From positions 1,240,001-1,304,000 of the forward strand of contig NC_007509.1 of NCBI RefSeq assembly GCF_000012945.1: a DNA stretch of 64,000 nt, in the 5' to 3' direction. The stretch is from Burkholderia lata. Lineage in GTDB: Bacteria > Pseudomonadota > Gammaproteobacteria > Burkholderiales > Burkholderiaceae. Position 1 is the first letter of the stretch; each line of letters starts with the position of its first letter. Both the position numbers and the translations under genes were made by a program. Under the pieces are notes generated by a model. It did no database searches. It saw only the letters and a program-made list of their open reading frames with translations, and was not told where the DNA came from. This document shows, one piece after another, positions 7,197-16,660 of this stretch.

Positions 7197-10040
7197 TCAG
7201 CCCGCCGGCAGCATGACGACGCTGTCGTGGCTCGCGGCCGCGCCCGACAGGCGCAACTGGCAATCCTTCGCGCTGCTGCTGCCCAACGAGGTTTGCCCGC
7301 CCGCGCCTCGCGGCCCGGTCAGTTCGCGCTGCGCCGACTTGAATTCCACCCGCCCCGGCGCGCCGACCTCGATATTGCCGCCCTCCATCTTCAGGTACGC
7401 TTTCGCGGCATTCAGCAGCAGACGCTTCGGTGCCTGCAGATTCGCCGCGCCCTGGCTGCTCGACAGCACGACCGCCTGCTGCGCGGCCGCGCCGAGCGTG
7501 CCCGCATTCTGCGCCTGCAGGCTTACCGCGCCGGAGGCCGCGTGCAACGCGATGCCTTGCCCGGCGACGGGCCGCTCGCCCGCGGCGTTGCCCTGTGTAT
7601 AGAACGCGACGCCGTGCGTCGCCGCCAGGGTTGTCTTGCCCTTGGCCGTCCATTGCAGATCCTGGCCGGCGCTCAGCACGGTCTCCGTCCCCGACACCCA
7701 GACCTGGCTGCCGGGCGTCACGGCGGCGAGACCGTCCGCGCCATGCGCGACGACATGCGGACGCGACCATGCGGCAGCGCTACCGCTTCCGCCGCCGGCC
7801 TGGGCAGACGTTCGGCCGTCGCGCTTTTCGGCCAGCGCCTGCTCGCTCTGCTGCAACCCGGTCACGGCGGCCGATTGCGTCGACGTGCCGGGCCCCGTCG
7901 CATGCCCCGCGTCATCCGCCCCCGCGCCGACGCTTGCCGCGGGCTGTGCCGGCTCGGCACCTTGCGCGCGCGCCGCCTCCGCGAGGCCGTCGAGCAGTTG
8001 ACGGTTCTGGGTCAGCACCTGGCCCGCCGCACTCGCGTCCATCTGGCTGGCGCCACGCGCCGCGCTGACGAGCATGCCCGAGCCGCCGCGCAACGCAGCG
8101 GCAGCGTCGGTCGTCAACTCCATGCCATACCCGCGATCGGCTTGCCGCTGGTTGTCCTGAATCTGCTTGAGATGACCCAGCGTCAACCCGCTGTTGTGGT
8201 CCGTCGTATAAAGACGCGCACTCGCCTCGCCGGCCGTGTCGTCGAGCAGGAACTGCCGATAGCCGCCCGTCCCTTGCTGGCTCAGGTTCAGGTCCTGCGT
8301 CTTGATGCCCGTCAGTGCCGCGGGGTGGCCATTGCCTGCGAACCACGCGGCCGCATTGCCGGTACTGCTGGCCGGACCGCCCGCTTGCGCGTTGTGCTGC
8401 GCATCGGCATTGCCCTGGCCGTTGTACAGCGAACCCACCACCACCGGCCGGTCCGGTTGCCCCTCGAGCCAGTCGGTCCACACTTCCTGCCCGACGCGCG
8501 GCACGGTCACGCCGCCCCAGTTGTCGCCGCCGACCGGCGTCAGCACGCGTGTCCATGTGCCGGCATTCCGGTCGGCCGGCGCGTTGGCCGCGTGCGGATG
8601 ATCCTCGAGACTCGCGGCCTTCTGCCCGCGCTGCGCATGGTGCTGGATCCGGACCCGGTGATCGCGATCGGTGTGAACCGGATCGCCCGCGCCGACGACG
8701 ATCGCCGTTTGCGCACCCTGTACGGCCACCACGGGATGCGAGCGTGCGCCGTGACCGCCTTCGCTCAGCGGCCGGTACGTCTGTCCGGCCGGCAACGCGA
8801 CGAAGCTGTTCGCATAGACCGCTTCGTTGCCCACCAGCGGCGCGCCATCGTGCGTCCCGCTGCCGAGCGCGGCGTGCAGCGCATGGGCGACGCCGTACTC
8901 GTTCACGTCGGTATCCAGCATCGGCGGTATGTCGCCGAGCGTCTGCTCGATCGCGGCGTGCACGTCCGCATCGACGTTCGCGCGCACGCTGTGCTGAACG
9001 CGCAGGCACACGAACGCGTCCGACGCCTTCAGCGCCGGATGCCCGCTGATCGCGAAACGCATTCCCGGATGCAGCGCCATGCAGGTGCTGCGCCCTTCGC
9101 TGCACAGCGCGGCGACGCGTTGCGCGTCGAGTTGCTGGCGCGCGCGCTGATCGCCGAGTGCGGCGGTCTGGAACGCATACGGGCCGGCAACGTCACGATC
9201 TTCGCCAGCCATCGCGACGCCGTCGGCCTGCGCGCCGGTCAACCGGTTCGACAGCGTGCGGTGATCCCAGCTCGCGCGTGCGACCCGGCCGATCCGCCAG
9301 CGACGCGCGGTCATGAAATGCTGGATGCTGCCCGCCGGATCGCCGTCGCTCGTCTGGTGAAAGCCGATGACCTCCGGCTTGTCCGGCGTGAAGTGCTGGT
9401 TCGAATCGGCGAGCACGAGCGTGTGCTTGCCGAGGCTGGACGTATGGGCGTCGCCGGCATGCTCGAACCAGTAGAAGATGCCCTCTTCGGCCCACAGCCG
9501 CTGCAGGAAATCGAAGTCGGATTCACCGGCCTGGGTGGTCAGGCTGCGCTTGCGGTATCTGGCGGGATCGGCCAGCGCCCAGCGCCACGCGGGTGCCACG
9601 GTGCCCGCGGTGTGATAGCCGAAAATCTGCTCGCTGATGTCGAGCACGCTGGCGTTCTGGAAATTGTAGTGATCGACGCGCTGGCGGAGCACCGCGAGCC
9701 ACGGCTCGACTTCGAGACGAAAGCGGGCCAGCCCGCCGTTGTAGCCGATCCGCTCCGCCGCAATGATGTGACCGTGAACGGGGCGGCGGACGTCGCTGCC
9801 TTCACGCGCACGCCATTCGACCAGGATCGGCGCGCCGATCAGGCGCTCCAGCGGCAACGCCGCGTTCCCGGACAATGCCGTCAACTGAAACCGGTAGCCG
9901 CCGTGATCGACCGCCTCCCACCCGTGCAGACTCTCGGCGACCAGCGCGTTCGCGCCCAGCGGCGTGGTGACCCAGAGAAACCGGTCGTACTGCGACCAGT
10001 CTCCGGCGAGTTTTTTCAGAACGTCCATATTCGTCGACAT
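7197..10040 (-). CDS. vgrG: T6SS spike protein VgrG (module c)
   Basis: This 947-aa VgrG has the gp27-like N-terminus, with typical segments YRFQLTALS and a conserved FLQRLWAEEGIFYWFEH at about 195-210. The gp5 OB-fold follows near 430-560 (DRDHRVRIQHHAQRG and WGGVTVPRVGQEVW), then a Gln/Ala-rich linker and a C-terminal DUF2345 region with GVAFYTQGNAAG. The ATG at 10040 (MSTNMDVLKKL) was chosen; the open frame extends further up without homology. It trimerises to form the puncturing spike. It is followed directly by the DUF4123 adaptor and membrane effector, which are its likely cargo system. Confidence 0.93.
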   Translation of the reverse strand: MSTNMDVLKKLAGDWSQYDRFLWVTTPLGANALVAESLHGWEAVDHGGYRFQLTALSGNAALPLERLIGAPILVEWRAREGSDVRRPVHGHIIAAERIGYNGGLARFRLEVEPWLAVLRQRVDHYNFQNASVLDISEQIFGYHTAGTVAPAWRWALADPARYRKRSLTTQAGESDFDFLQRLWAEEGIFYWFEHAGDAHTSSLGKHTLVLADSNQHFTPDKPEVIGFHQTSDGDPAGSIQHFMTARRWRIGRVARASWDHRTLSNRLTGAQADGVAMAGEDRDVAGPYAFQTAALGDQRARQQLDAQRVAALCSEGRSTCMALHPGMRFAISGHPALKASDAFVCLRVQHSVRANVDADVHAAIEQTLGDIPPMLDTDVNEYGVAHALHAALGSGTHDGAPLVGNEAVYANSFVALPAGQTYRPLSEGGHGARSHPVVAVQGAQTAIVVGAGDPVHTDRDHRVRIQHHAQRGQKAASLEDHPHAANAPADRNAGTWTRVLTPVGGDNWGGVTVPRVGQEVWTDWLEGQPDRPVVVGSLYNGQGNADAQHNAQAGGPASSTGNAAAWFAGNGHPAALTGIKTQDLNLSQQGTGGYRQFLLDDTAGEASARLYTTDHNSGLTLGHLKQIQDNQRQADRGYGMELTTDAAAALRGGSGMLVSAARGASQMDASAAGQVLTQNRQLLDGLAEAARAQGAEPAQPAASVGAGADDAGHATGPGTSTQSAAVTGLQQSEQALAEKRDGRTSAQAGGGSGSAAAWSRPHVVAHGADGLAAVTPGSQVWVSGTETVLSAGQDLQWTAKGKTTLAATHGVAFYTQGNAAGERPVAGQGIALHAASGAVSLQAQNAGTLGAAAQQAVVLSSSQGAANLQAPKRLLLNAAKAYLKMEGGNIEVGAPGRVEFKSAQRELTGPRGAGGQTSLGSSSAKDCQLRLSGAAASHDSVVMLPAG

Positions 10041-10181
10041 GAATGTTTTCGCTTTCGTTACGACGCGCGCAAGCCGAGCGCGCTGCTTCGGAACATCGCC
10101 TGCATTCCCTGGCTCCTCCCGGAACGGCACCAGAATGTGATCAATCGCCGGTACGCCACGACTCGGAGCCCATTGCACCGC

Positions 10182-10679
10182 TCAGTGTCCCGCCGGCGCG
10201 CACGGGTTCCCTTCCTGCCCCGGCGTCGCAATGCGGACACCGCCCCCCGCTTGCCTGATCACGCAAAACACCGAGCCGTACACCGGGCCATAGTCCCCAC
10301 CCGGTAAGATCGAGATGCTGTAGAACTTGTTGATGTCCAGCGCCCTCGGCGCCGCACGCACAACCGCCCCGGCCACGGTCTGGCCATAGACGAGACACTC
10401 GCCTCGCTTCAGATAAACCGGCGGCGCACGCTCCGGAACCTCCAGCTCCCAATACGTGACAACGGGACTGACCAGGCCGGTTTGTCTCGTCACACCGACC
10501 CCGCGGATCTGGATCGGGTCGGAACCCGTGTCGTCACTTGCCGGCAGGCAAGCAGCCGGTTTTCCGTCGATCTGCCTGATGTCCAGACGGACGGGACCAT
10601 GCGACATCGCGTCTGCACGGGAGGCGAGCAGGCAGCAGGACACGCCCACCATTGCGCAGCTTCGCAACATGCTCCTCAT
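10182..10679 (-). CDS. Secreted protein, probable periplasmic T6SS immunity factor (copy 2)
   Basis: This 165-aa protein has a Sec-type signal (a basic start, a hydrophobic stretch around GVSCCLLASRADA) and a mature part of about 140 residues. Motifs include YLKRGECLVYGQ and ILPGGDYGPVYGSVFCV. It is a clear paralogue of the protein encoded at 10755-11249. The pattern recalls a family annotated as putative T6SS immunity periplasmic lipoproteins, although the lipobox is not convincing. It lies downstream of the VgrG-protease fusion, so periplasmic neutralisation of that enzyme is the inferred role. Confidence 0.68.
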   Translation of the reverse strand: MRSMLRSCAMVGVSCCLLASRADAMSHGPVRLDIRQIDGKPAACLPASDDTGSDPIQIRGVGVTRQTGLVSPVVTYWELEVPERAPPVYLKRGECLVYGQTVAGAVVRAAPRALDINKFYSISILPGGDYGPVYGSVFCVIRQAGGGVRIATPGQEGNPCAPAGH

Positions 10680-10754
10680 GCTCCGTATTCATCCGTGGCT
10701 GCATCGACGCCACTCGAATCAATCAGGAACTCGAACATATTCACCATGCGCCGC

Positions 10755-11249
10755 TCAGTGATTGGCGGCACATGGATTCCGGTCGTTCTGTGGCACCGCG
10801 ATATTCACGCCGCCACCGGGCCGCTTGAGCATGCAGAACGCCGCGCTGTAGACCGGCCCGGAATCCCCGCCCGGAATGATCGAGATGTAGTAGGTCCGAT
10901 TGAGATCCAGCGGCTTGGGCGGCGTCCGGACGATCGCGCCGTTCACGCGCTGCCCATACACGATGCACTCGCCGCGCTTCAGGTAGACAGGCTTGGCCTC
11001 CGCCGGCACATCGAACCACCAGTAGGTCACGTCGGGGCTCGCCGGGCCGGTTGGCCTGGCGACCCCGACCGTGCGGATCTGGATGACGCTCTCGGCCCGT
11101 TCGTCATTCAGCGGCAGGCAGGCAGCAGGGTTCCCGTCGATCTGTTTGATTTCCAGCTCGATGGGCGCTTCCGACGTCGCCATCGCGCGCGACAGACAGA
11201 GCAGGCACGCGAGCACACCCAACACACTACTTCGGAAGATTGTCTGCAT
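10755..11249 (-). CDS. Secreted protein, probable periplasmic T6SS immunity factor (copy 1)
   Basis: This 164-aa protein starts at the ATG at 11249 (MQTIFRSSVLGV), giving a signal peptide that ends near SRAMA. The gene overlaps the 3' end of the upstream vgrG by 23 bp, indicating co-translation. Its mature region shares YLKRGEC, YGQRVNG and IPGGDSGPVY with the copy at 10182-10679. Two Cys residues in the mature part are conserved between the copies and could form a disulfide in the periplasm. It is the nearest candidate immunity protein for the zincin domain of the preceding VgrG. Confidence 0.72.
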   Translation of the reverse strand: MQTIFRSSVLGVLACLLCLSRAMATSEAPIELEIKQIDGNPAACLPLNDERAESVIQIRTVGVARPTGPASPDVTYWWFDVPAEAKPVYLKRGECIVYGQRVNGAIVRTPPKPLDLNRTYYISIIPGGDSGPVYSAAFCMLKRPGGGVNIAVPQNDRNPCAANH

Positions 11250-14200
11250 TCTTGGGATCCTCGAGGAGCGGAGCAAGGACATGATCGAGCTCGAACGGCG
11301 TGCCGACGTAGCCACGATGAAAGACGGCGAAAGGCGCCTTCAGCACCTGCACGGCGTAGTAATCCGCGACCAGGTTGCCCTGCTGCTCCATGTTGTAATC
11401 GTGAAATACCGCACCTGGCGCGACGGTGTATTCGTATGCGCTCTGTCCTCGAATCGTGACGGTCAGCGCATGCCATCGCACCGCATACCCAAGCTGGTAC
11501 TGCCAGACATGGGTCATTTCGTGCATGAACAGGCTTCTTTTCCAGATGTTCGGGCCGTTCATTGCCGAGAAATCGTCGACGTACAGGTCGTCAAGGAAAT
11601 ACATCTTCCCGTTCGGCGTGACGGCGGTGTTCTTGTTTTGCAGGTTGAACCAGAAGTAACTCCCTTTGTGCACCCGCACCTTGTCGTAGTCGATACCGTC
11701 CTTGAAGACTGTCCGGGCCATTTCAATTTCGCCCGCGGTCAGCACCCGCTCATGGGCGTCGACCTCGACCGACTTCTCCGATTCCCCCAACTGAAACTGG
11801 TTCGTCTGCACGCCCTTGATCTTGACTTCGACCGGCGCTGGCGGCGTACCCGACGTGCGTCCGCAGCAGTCCACCATCTGGGTCGGGGTCAGCAGCGCCG
11901 ACAGGATCCCCAGCGGGCTCGCCGACGCCACGCGCTCGGTCTTGCCCGCGTCATCGGTCACGCCCGACGCCGTGGTGCCGTCGGCCAGCTTCAACTGATA
12001 GGCAACCTTCGACAGCGGCACGCCGTCCGCGTTGACGAAGCGCAGTTGCTCGTCGTAAAGCGCGAGCGGCACGGGAATCGGGAAGGCCGGCAGCACCGGC
12101 GACTGCGCACCCGGCCCCATGAACGGATGGGCACCCGCCTTGACGGCAAACGATCCGGGCGTCTCGACCAGGATGTCCGCGCCCTTCAGCGTGATCCGGC
12201 TCGGCCCTTGCTGAAGCACGATCGCATCCTTCGCGAGCACGTCGATCCGGTCATCCGACGACGTGATGCACACCGACTGGTCGGCCAGGATCTGCATCGA
12301 CGACGCATGCGCCTCGACACTGACCGGCCCGTGGCCGGCCACGGCCTTGATTCCGCCTGCGGCCGCGTACACGCTCGCCGCATCGCCGGACGCACCGGCG
12401 ACCGTCGCGCCGGCAGCCAGATGCGCATCGCCCTGCGCGGTCAGGTGCACGTGCTTCTCCGCATAGGACACCGCACTGTTGCCGGTACTCATCACGACGT
12501 TTTGCGGCGACTCCAGCACGACGGCCGGCACCGCGAAGCGCTCGACCGGATCCCCGCTGCCGCCGGTTCCGCCGGCAGCCGGTTTGGTCGCGCTCTGCCC
12601 GTTCACCGCACCCGTGTACTTGCCGTCCTGCGCGGGATCGATCGCCTTCAGGAAATCCGCCTGCGCGGCGTTCGCCGTCAGCCGGCCGGCCGTTGCACGC
12701 GCCGCCGCCTCGTCGAGACCCTGTGCGGTCTTCACCGCCTGCTTCAACTGGGCAACGCTTTCTCCCAGATCCATTTGCGTCGAAGCCGCTTCCGTGCGCG
12801 CGGTGCCCGACACGAGCACACCGTCGCCCGCCCGCACGACGCCCCAGCCTTCGGTCGCGAGATCAAAACCTTCGCCACGATAGGCACCGCGAACCGCGCC
12901 CTGCTGATCGATCAGATAGCCTTGCGCAAGCCGGCTGTTCGCGACGCTGTTGCCCAGTTCATGACGCAACTGGCCCGACGCATCGTCCATCACCCAGCGG
13001 CTGCCCGCCGTGCCGTCGAGTGTCTGCGTCTGCATGCCGGTCAGCACGCCCGCGTGATTCGCGCTGCTGCCTTCACCGGCCGCGAACGGGGGCTGCACGC
13101 GGCCGCCGTAAAGCTGGCCCAGCACGACCGGCATGTCGATGTTTCCCGAGTCGAAGCCGACCACGACTTCCGCGCCGATGCGCGGCGTAAAGCTGTGGCC
13201 GAAGTTCGGGCCCGCCGCCTGTTCGGCGATGCGCGCAACCACGCCGGATCGATGGTCGCCGGGCGCATGCCCCTGCGGGTTCGACCGGCTCGCGGTGTCG
13301 GTCAGTCCGCCCGGCAGCGGCGCCGTGCCGCGCATCCACGGAAACTGCACGCGCACCTGGTGGTCGCGCGTGCTGCTCACCCGGTTCGACGGCTCGCCGA
13401 CGACGATCGCGGTCTGCACGCCCTGCACGACCGGCCGGTCGCGATGAGGCGGCACGATCGGCACGCCCGGCGGCACCGCGGCAAAGCGGTTGCGATAGAG
13501 CCCCTGCTCCAGTTCGCCGTGCTCGAGCAGTTGCGCGATATCGGCACCGAGATTGTTGACCGCCTCGTGCTCGAGCGTCAGCGGGACGAACGAAACCGTA
13601 CCGTCCGGATAGCCGGTCAGCGTGTGAACCTTGCCGATCTCCAGCGTACGCGACGAGCCGGCGCCATAGTGAATCCGCTTCGACAGGCGCAGCGCGTCCA
13701 GACGCTGCGACGCGTAGCGCTGCGCCTGGTCCGACGTCTCGAAGCGGCCGGCACGCTGCGCGTCCAGCACTTCGCGCGCGGGCATCGCGGGTGCATCGCG
13801 ATCGGCCTCGCCCTCGGCATGCCCGGCGAGCGCAACGAGATTGCTGGCTTTCCAGCTCGCGGCCGTGACGCGATCCGGGACCAGTTGGTGCCGCGTGGTG
13901 AAATAGGTCAATACGCCGTCGGGGTCGCCCACGTCCTGCCGGTTATAGGCGACGGTGCTGCCTTTGGGCGGTTCGGCGCGCCGGTCGAACACCACGACGG
14001 TATGGTTGCCGGACGGTTTCTCGCCGGCGTCCTGTGCATGCTCGATCCGAAACGACAGGCCGGCCTCGGACAACTGGCGCATCACGAAGTCGAAGTCGGT
14101 TTCGCGATACTGGCCACGCAGATCGAACGTGCGCAACGGCTCCTTCAGTTCATAGCGCCGATGCGCCTCCGGATAGTCGCCGAACACGCGCTCGCAGATG

Positions 14201-14571
14201 CCCTCGGTATCGAGGCCGACGAAATACAGGCAGTTGCGGCGCAGCCGGAGCAGTTCGAGCCAGGAGGCCATGGTCAGCCGGTAGCGCGTGATCTCGCCGT
14301 CGCTGTCGCTGTACGCGGCCCGCACGACGTACCCGTTCCAGCAGCGCTCGCCCGCGCCGGTCGCGAGACGCAGGCGGATCGCCGTGCCGAGCAGCGGATT
14401 CAGGTCGAGGAACGGCGTGCTCGACAGCACGTCGATCTCGAACCGGAAGGACTCGTCCATCGCTTCCCGGCCATGAAACCGCTCGACCGCGAAAGCGCCC
14501 GGCATCGCCGTATCGATCTGGATCTGGCGAGTCGCCTGCGAATAGCCCTTCAATGCAGCAGCAATGTCCAT
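11227..14571 (-). CDS. vgrG: Evolved VgrG with C-terminal zincin metalloprotease-like domain
   Basis: This 1114-aa protein starts at the ATG at 14571, preceded by AAGAGGA at 14576-14582; a GTG at 14589 is also in frame. Residues 1-600 are a VgrG body, with FLDLNPLLGTAIRL, an OB-fold around VRVQFPWMRG and PRIGAEVVVGF. A DUF2345 region follows near 690-850, then a TTR-like stretch (LYDEQLRFVNADGVPL). The last 170 residues carry HEMTHVWQ at about 1017-1024, a classic HExxH zinc site, with a possible third ligand Glu near 1062 (NMEQQGN) before ADYYA. Similar HEMTHVWQ proteins occur as Vgr-related proteins. Protease activity is inferred. Two secreted proteins downstream are likely immunity. Confidence 0.9.
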   Translation of the reverse strand: MDIAAALKGYSQATRQIQIDTAMPGAFAVERFHGREAMDESFRFEIDVLSSTPFLDLNPLLGTAIRLRLATGAGERCWNGYVVRAAYSDSDGEITRYRLTMASWLELLRLRRNCLYFVGLDTEGICERVFGDYPEAHRRYELKEPLRTFDLRGQYRETDFDFVMRQLSEAGLSFRIEHAQDAGEKPSGNHTVVVFDRRAEPPKGSTVAYNRQDVGDPDGVLTYFTTRHQLVPDRVTAASWKASNLVALAGHAEGEADRDAPAMPAREVLDAQRAGRFETSDQAQRYASQRLDALRLSKRIHYGAGSSRTLEIGKVHTLTGYPDGTVSFVPLTLEHEAVNNLGADIAQLLEHGELEQGLYRNRFAAVPPGVPIVPPHRDRPVVQGVQTAIVVGEPSNRVSSTRDHQVRVQFPWMRGTAPLPGGLTDTASRSNPQGHAPGDHRSGVVARIAEQAAGPNFGHSFTPRIGAEVVVGFDSGNIDMPVVLGQLYGGRVQPPFAAGEGSSANHAGVLTGMQTQTLDGTAGSRWVMDDASGQLRHELGNSVANSRLAQGYLIDQQGAVRGAYRGEGFDLATEGWGVVRAGDGVLVSGTARTEAASTQMDLGESVAQLKQAVKTAQGLDEAAARATAGRLTANAAQADFLKAIDPAQDGKYTGAVNGQSATKPAAGGTGGSGDPVERFAVPAVVLESPQNVVMSTGNSAVSYAEKHVHLTAQGDAHLAAGATVAGASGDAASVYAAAGGIKAVAGHGPVSVEAHASSMQILADQSVCITSSDDRIDVLAKDAIVLQQGPSRITLKGADILVETPGSFAVKAGAHPFMGPGAQSPVLPAFPIPVPLALYDEQLRFVNADGVPLSKVAYQLKLADGTTASGVTDDAGKTERVASASPLGILSALLTPTQMVDCCGRTSGTPPAPVEVKIKGVQTNQFQLGESEKSVEVDAHERVLTAGEIEMARTVFKDGIDYDKVRVHKGSYFWFNLQNKNTAVTPNGKMYFLDDLYVDDFSAMNGPNIWKRSLFMHEMTHVWQYQLGYAVRWHALTVTIRGQSAYEYTVAPGAVFHDYNMEQQGNLVADYYAVQVLKAPFAVFHRGYVGTPFELDHVLAPLLEDPKNADNLPK

Positions 14572-14627
14572 TCCGTCCTCTTGCGTCACGCCGGCCGCGA
14601 TGCTCGCCGCCGGTCACGCGGAATCGC

Positions 14628-15422
14628 TCAGTTGATGGCGTCGGCCTGCTTCCTGGCCACTCGCGCATTCGCCTCGTCGACCAGTTCCTGGATCGAGCTG
14701 TACGTAGGATTCCTGACGCCCGATTTTTCCTGCTTGCCCTTGCCGCGCAGGAACATCCATTCCGGCCACTGCCGGATGTGATCGAAGGCGCCCACGACGA
14801 ACTCGCCGCACGGCGGAACGTGCAGTTCCTCGGCGGACTTTTCGCCGGCGAGATACGCATCCGACTCCGGACCGAACACGCGGTCCTGACACGACTCGTG
14901 CCAGAAAACCATGACGCGGCTGCGATCCGACTCGGGGAAATCGTCGAACACGAAACCGTCCTTCCGGTCGGAAACGGCGATGGTGCGCAGATTCCCCTGC
15001 GCATCGCGAATTCCGACCTTCCAGTGCGGATCGTCGTTCCGGTCGTAGTCCTGCCACGGGTTGATCGCTTCCTGGAGCACCTCGCGGCTGCCGTCGCGCT
15101 TCTCCAGCTCGAACACCACCGTGCTCTTCGGAAACGCCTCCGAATGGCCGAGTTTCGGGTTGCCCTTTATCTTGACGATGCCGTTCGCGGGCACCCGCAC
15201 CTCGAGCCCGTCCTTCGCATGGAGCGGCTCGACCCCGTCACGCTGGTCGAACAATGCGACCACCGGGCCGACGTAGCCTTCCGGAATCACGTAAATCAAT
15301 GGCATGCGCCGACTCCTATCCAGTCCGAACACGATTGCCGCGAGCAGCACGACAACCAGCAACACGACGTAACGCCACCTCACGCGACGCGCCGACGACG
15401 GCGTTGGCACTACTTCTTCCAT
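14628..15422 (-). CDS. DUF6843-like membrane-anchored protein, possible T6SS immunity protein
   Basis: This 264-aa protein has a short cytoplasmic N-terminus, one membrane segment at about 17-35 (YVVLLVVVLLAAIVFGL) and a large periplasmic domain that opens with IYVIPEGYVGPV. That motif resembles the start of DUF6843 domains. The gene lies downstream of the 416-aa candidate effector and overlaps its end, so the two are co-translated. Single-pass anchoring with a periplasmic domain suits an immunity protein for a periplasm-acting toxin, but that is inference. No catalytic motif is visible. Confidence 0.6.
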   Translation of the reverse strand: MEEVVPTPSSARRVRWRYVVLLVVVLLAAIVFGLDRSRRMPLIYVIPEGYVGPVVALFDQRDGVEPLHAKDGLEVRVPANGIVKIKGNPKLGHSEAFPKSTVVFELEKRDGSREVLQEAINPWQDYDRNDDPHWKVGIRDAQGNLRTIAVSDRKDGFVFDDFPESDRSRVMVFWHESCQDRVFGPESDAYLAGEKSAEELHVPPCGEFVVGAFDHIRQWPEWMFLRGKGKQEKSGVRNPTYSSIQELVDEANARVARKQADAIN

Positions 15423-16660
15423 AGCTTGGGATCCAGGTCTTCGCTATCGGGCGCGCGGCCCTCGTTGGGATTTCGATGAAGGTGGTAGTCATTCCAGGCC
15501 TGAACGGTCGTGTCACGGGTAGCCGGCGGTCGCTTGAAGCTGTCCTGCAGACGTTGCCAGACGGCACCCACGTCCTCGTATGCGGAAATATGCAAGGGCT
15601 TGCCCAGCCCGCCGCTCACGCCGTCGCCGATCTTGCTGAGCGGATCGGCCGGCCACGAGACAACGTCCATGCCCGGCAGGATGACGGGCGGCCCGTCGCC
15701 CGGCACACCGGACCACCCCGACGGATCCGGGTCGCTCATGTGACGCGTCGGCGTGCCCGGCGCGGTCTTGATGTCGCGGATCGCCGGGTAGTCATCGCGC
15801 CGGTCGGGCGTGCCGCCGAGCGCCTGTGTGAAGATCCAGAGTTTCGATCCGAAGTTGCCGTCGAGCGTCAGTTCCACCCGCAATACGTTGGCAAACATGA
15901 TGCGCTTGTTGTCGCCGGCGAGGTGGGTGGCGGGCGTGCCGATCCGCACGTGGGTACCGAGGAACAGCTTGTTCCCCGCGGGGTCCTCGATGAACGATTC
16001 GCAGTTGGGGAACCCGTCGCCATAGACCAGCATGCAGATGTCCATCCAGCGGCGCACGCGCTCGACCCGGATCCACACATGCCCACGCGCGTCGAGCGTC
16101 GGAACGACGGTGGTGTGAAGCGTATTCCAGTCCAGCCGCGATCCCAGGAACGCAAAGTTCTTGCCCCCGTACCACGACGTCACTTCGGCAATCTGTTCTC
16201 CTGCGTGCCCCTGCTCGAAGGCGTTCGCATCGGCGGTTCCATCGGGCTGGTATTTCTTCTCGGTATAGGGCTCGGGACCGTCGGAGGCCCACCACGGCCC
16301 CGACGACGTGTTGGATCCCGCGTACTTCGTGCGTCTCAGCCGGTCCTGGAACTTGTCCTTGCTGCCCGCCGCCAGATTGCACGCATACAGCTGCCACACG
16401 CGTGACGTCACCTTGCCGGTCTGGCGAGCCAGGTAGCTTGGGTGAAAGCTCTCCTCCAGCGAAAAGCCGCGCGTGTCGCCGTGAAAGCGGAAACCCAGCC
16501 GCTCGAACTTCTTGTTCGGGTGAAACGAACGGATATTGACCGTGTATTCCACGAGCCTGACCAGCTCGACCGCGACCGGATGCCCGTCCTGTTGCGCCAT
16601 CGGCGTGCTGTCGGTCTGGGTCAGCACCTTCGGGACGGCGACCGTATCAGCTCCAGCCAT
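15410..16660 (-). CDS. Unrecognised 416-aa protein, candidate T6SS effector
   Basis: The ATG at 16660 (MAGADTVAVPKVL) overlaps the end of the upstream vgrG by 14 bp; a longer frame exists but runs inside vgrG. I cannot assign a family. The most distinctive stretch is FRFHGDTRGFSLEESF at about 57-72, followed by a VTSRVWQLY segment. Together these weakly recall the G-D-x-R core of ADP-ribosyltransferase-like folds, but a catalytic Glu is not evident. There is no signal peptide or membrane segment, and the C-terminus is rich in charged residues. Its position between a VgrG with a C-terminal extension and a membrane-anchored small protein is the usual one for an effector. Confidence 0.5.
   Translation of the reverse strand: MAGADTVAVPKVLTQTDSTPMAQQDGHPVAVELVRLVEYTVNIRSFHPNKKFERLGFRFHGDTRGFSLEESFHPSYLARQTGKVTSRVWQLYACNLAAGSKDKFQDRLRRTKYAGSNTSSGPWWASDGPEPYTEKKYQPDGTADANAFEQGHAGEQIAEVTSWYGGKNFAFLGSRLDWNTLHTTVVPTLDARGHVWIRVERVRRWMDICMLVYGDGFPNCESFIEDPAGNKLFLGTHVRIGTPATHLAGDNKRIMFANVLRVELTLDGNFGSKLWIFTQALGGTPDRRDDYPAIRDIKTAPGTPTRHMSDPDPSGWSGVPGDGPPVILPGMDVVSWPADPLSKIGDGVSGGLGKPLHISAYEDVGAVWQRLQDSFKRPPATRDTTVQAWNDYHLHRNPNEGRAPDSEDLDPKLWKK

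Noticed and set aside
6624..10307. A 1227-codon open frame on the plus strand opposite vgrG
   Set aside because: It is antisense to a clear VgrG and its translation is Arg/Ala-rich low complexity, as expected from the mirror of high-GC codons.
11071..14781. A 1236-codon open frame on the plus strand
   Set aside because: Antisense to the VgrG-zincin fusion, with no recognisable domain; a GC-driven shadow.
15410..16660. Firm ADP-ribosyltransferase assignment from the HGDTRGFS motif
   Set aside because: Only one block resembles the fold; the downstream STS-like and catalytic Glu motifs are not clear.
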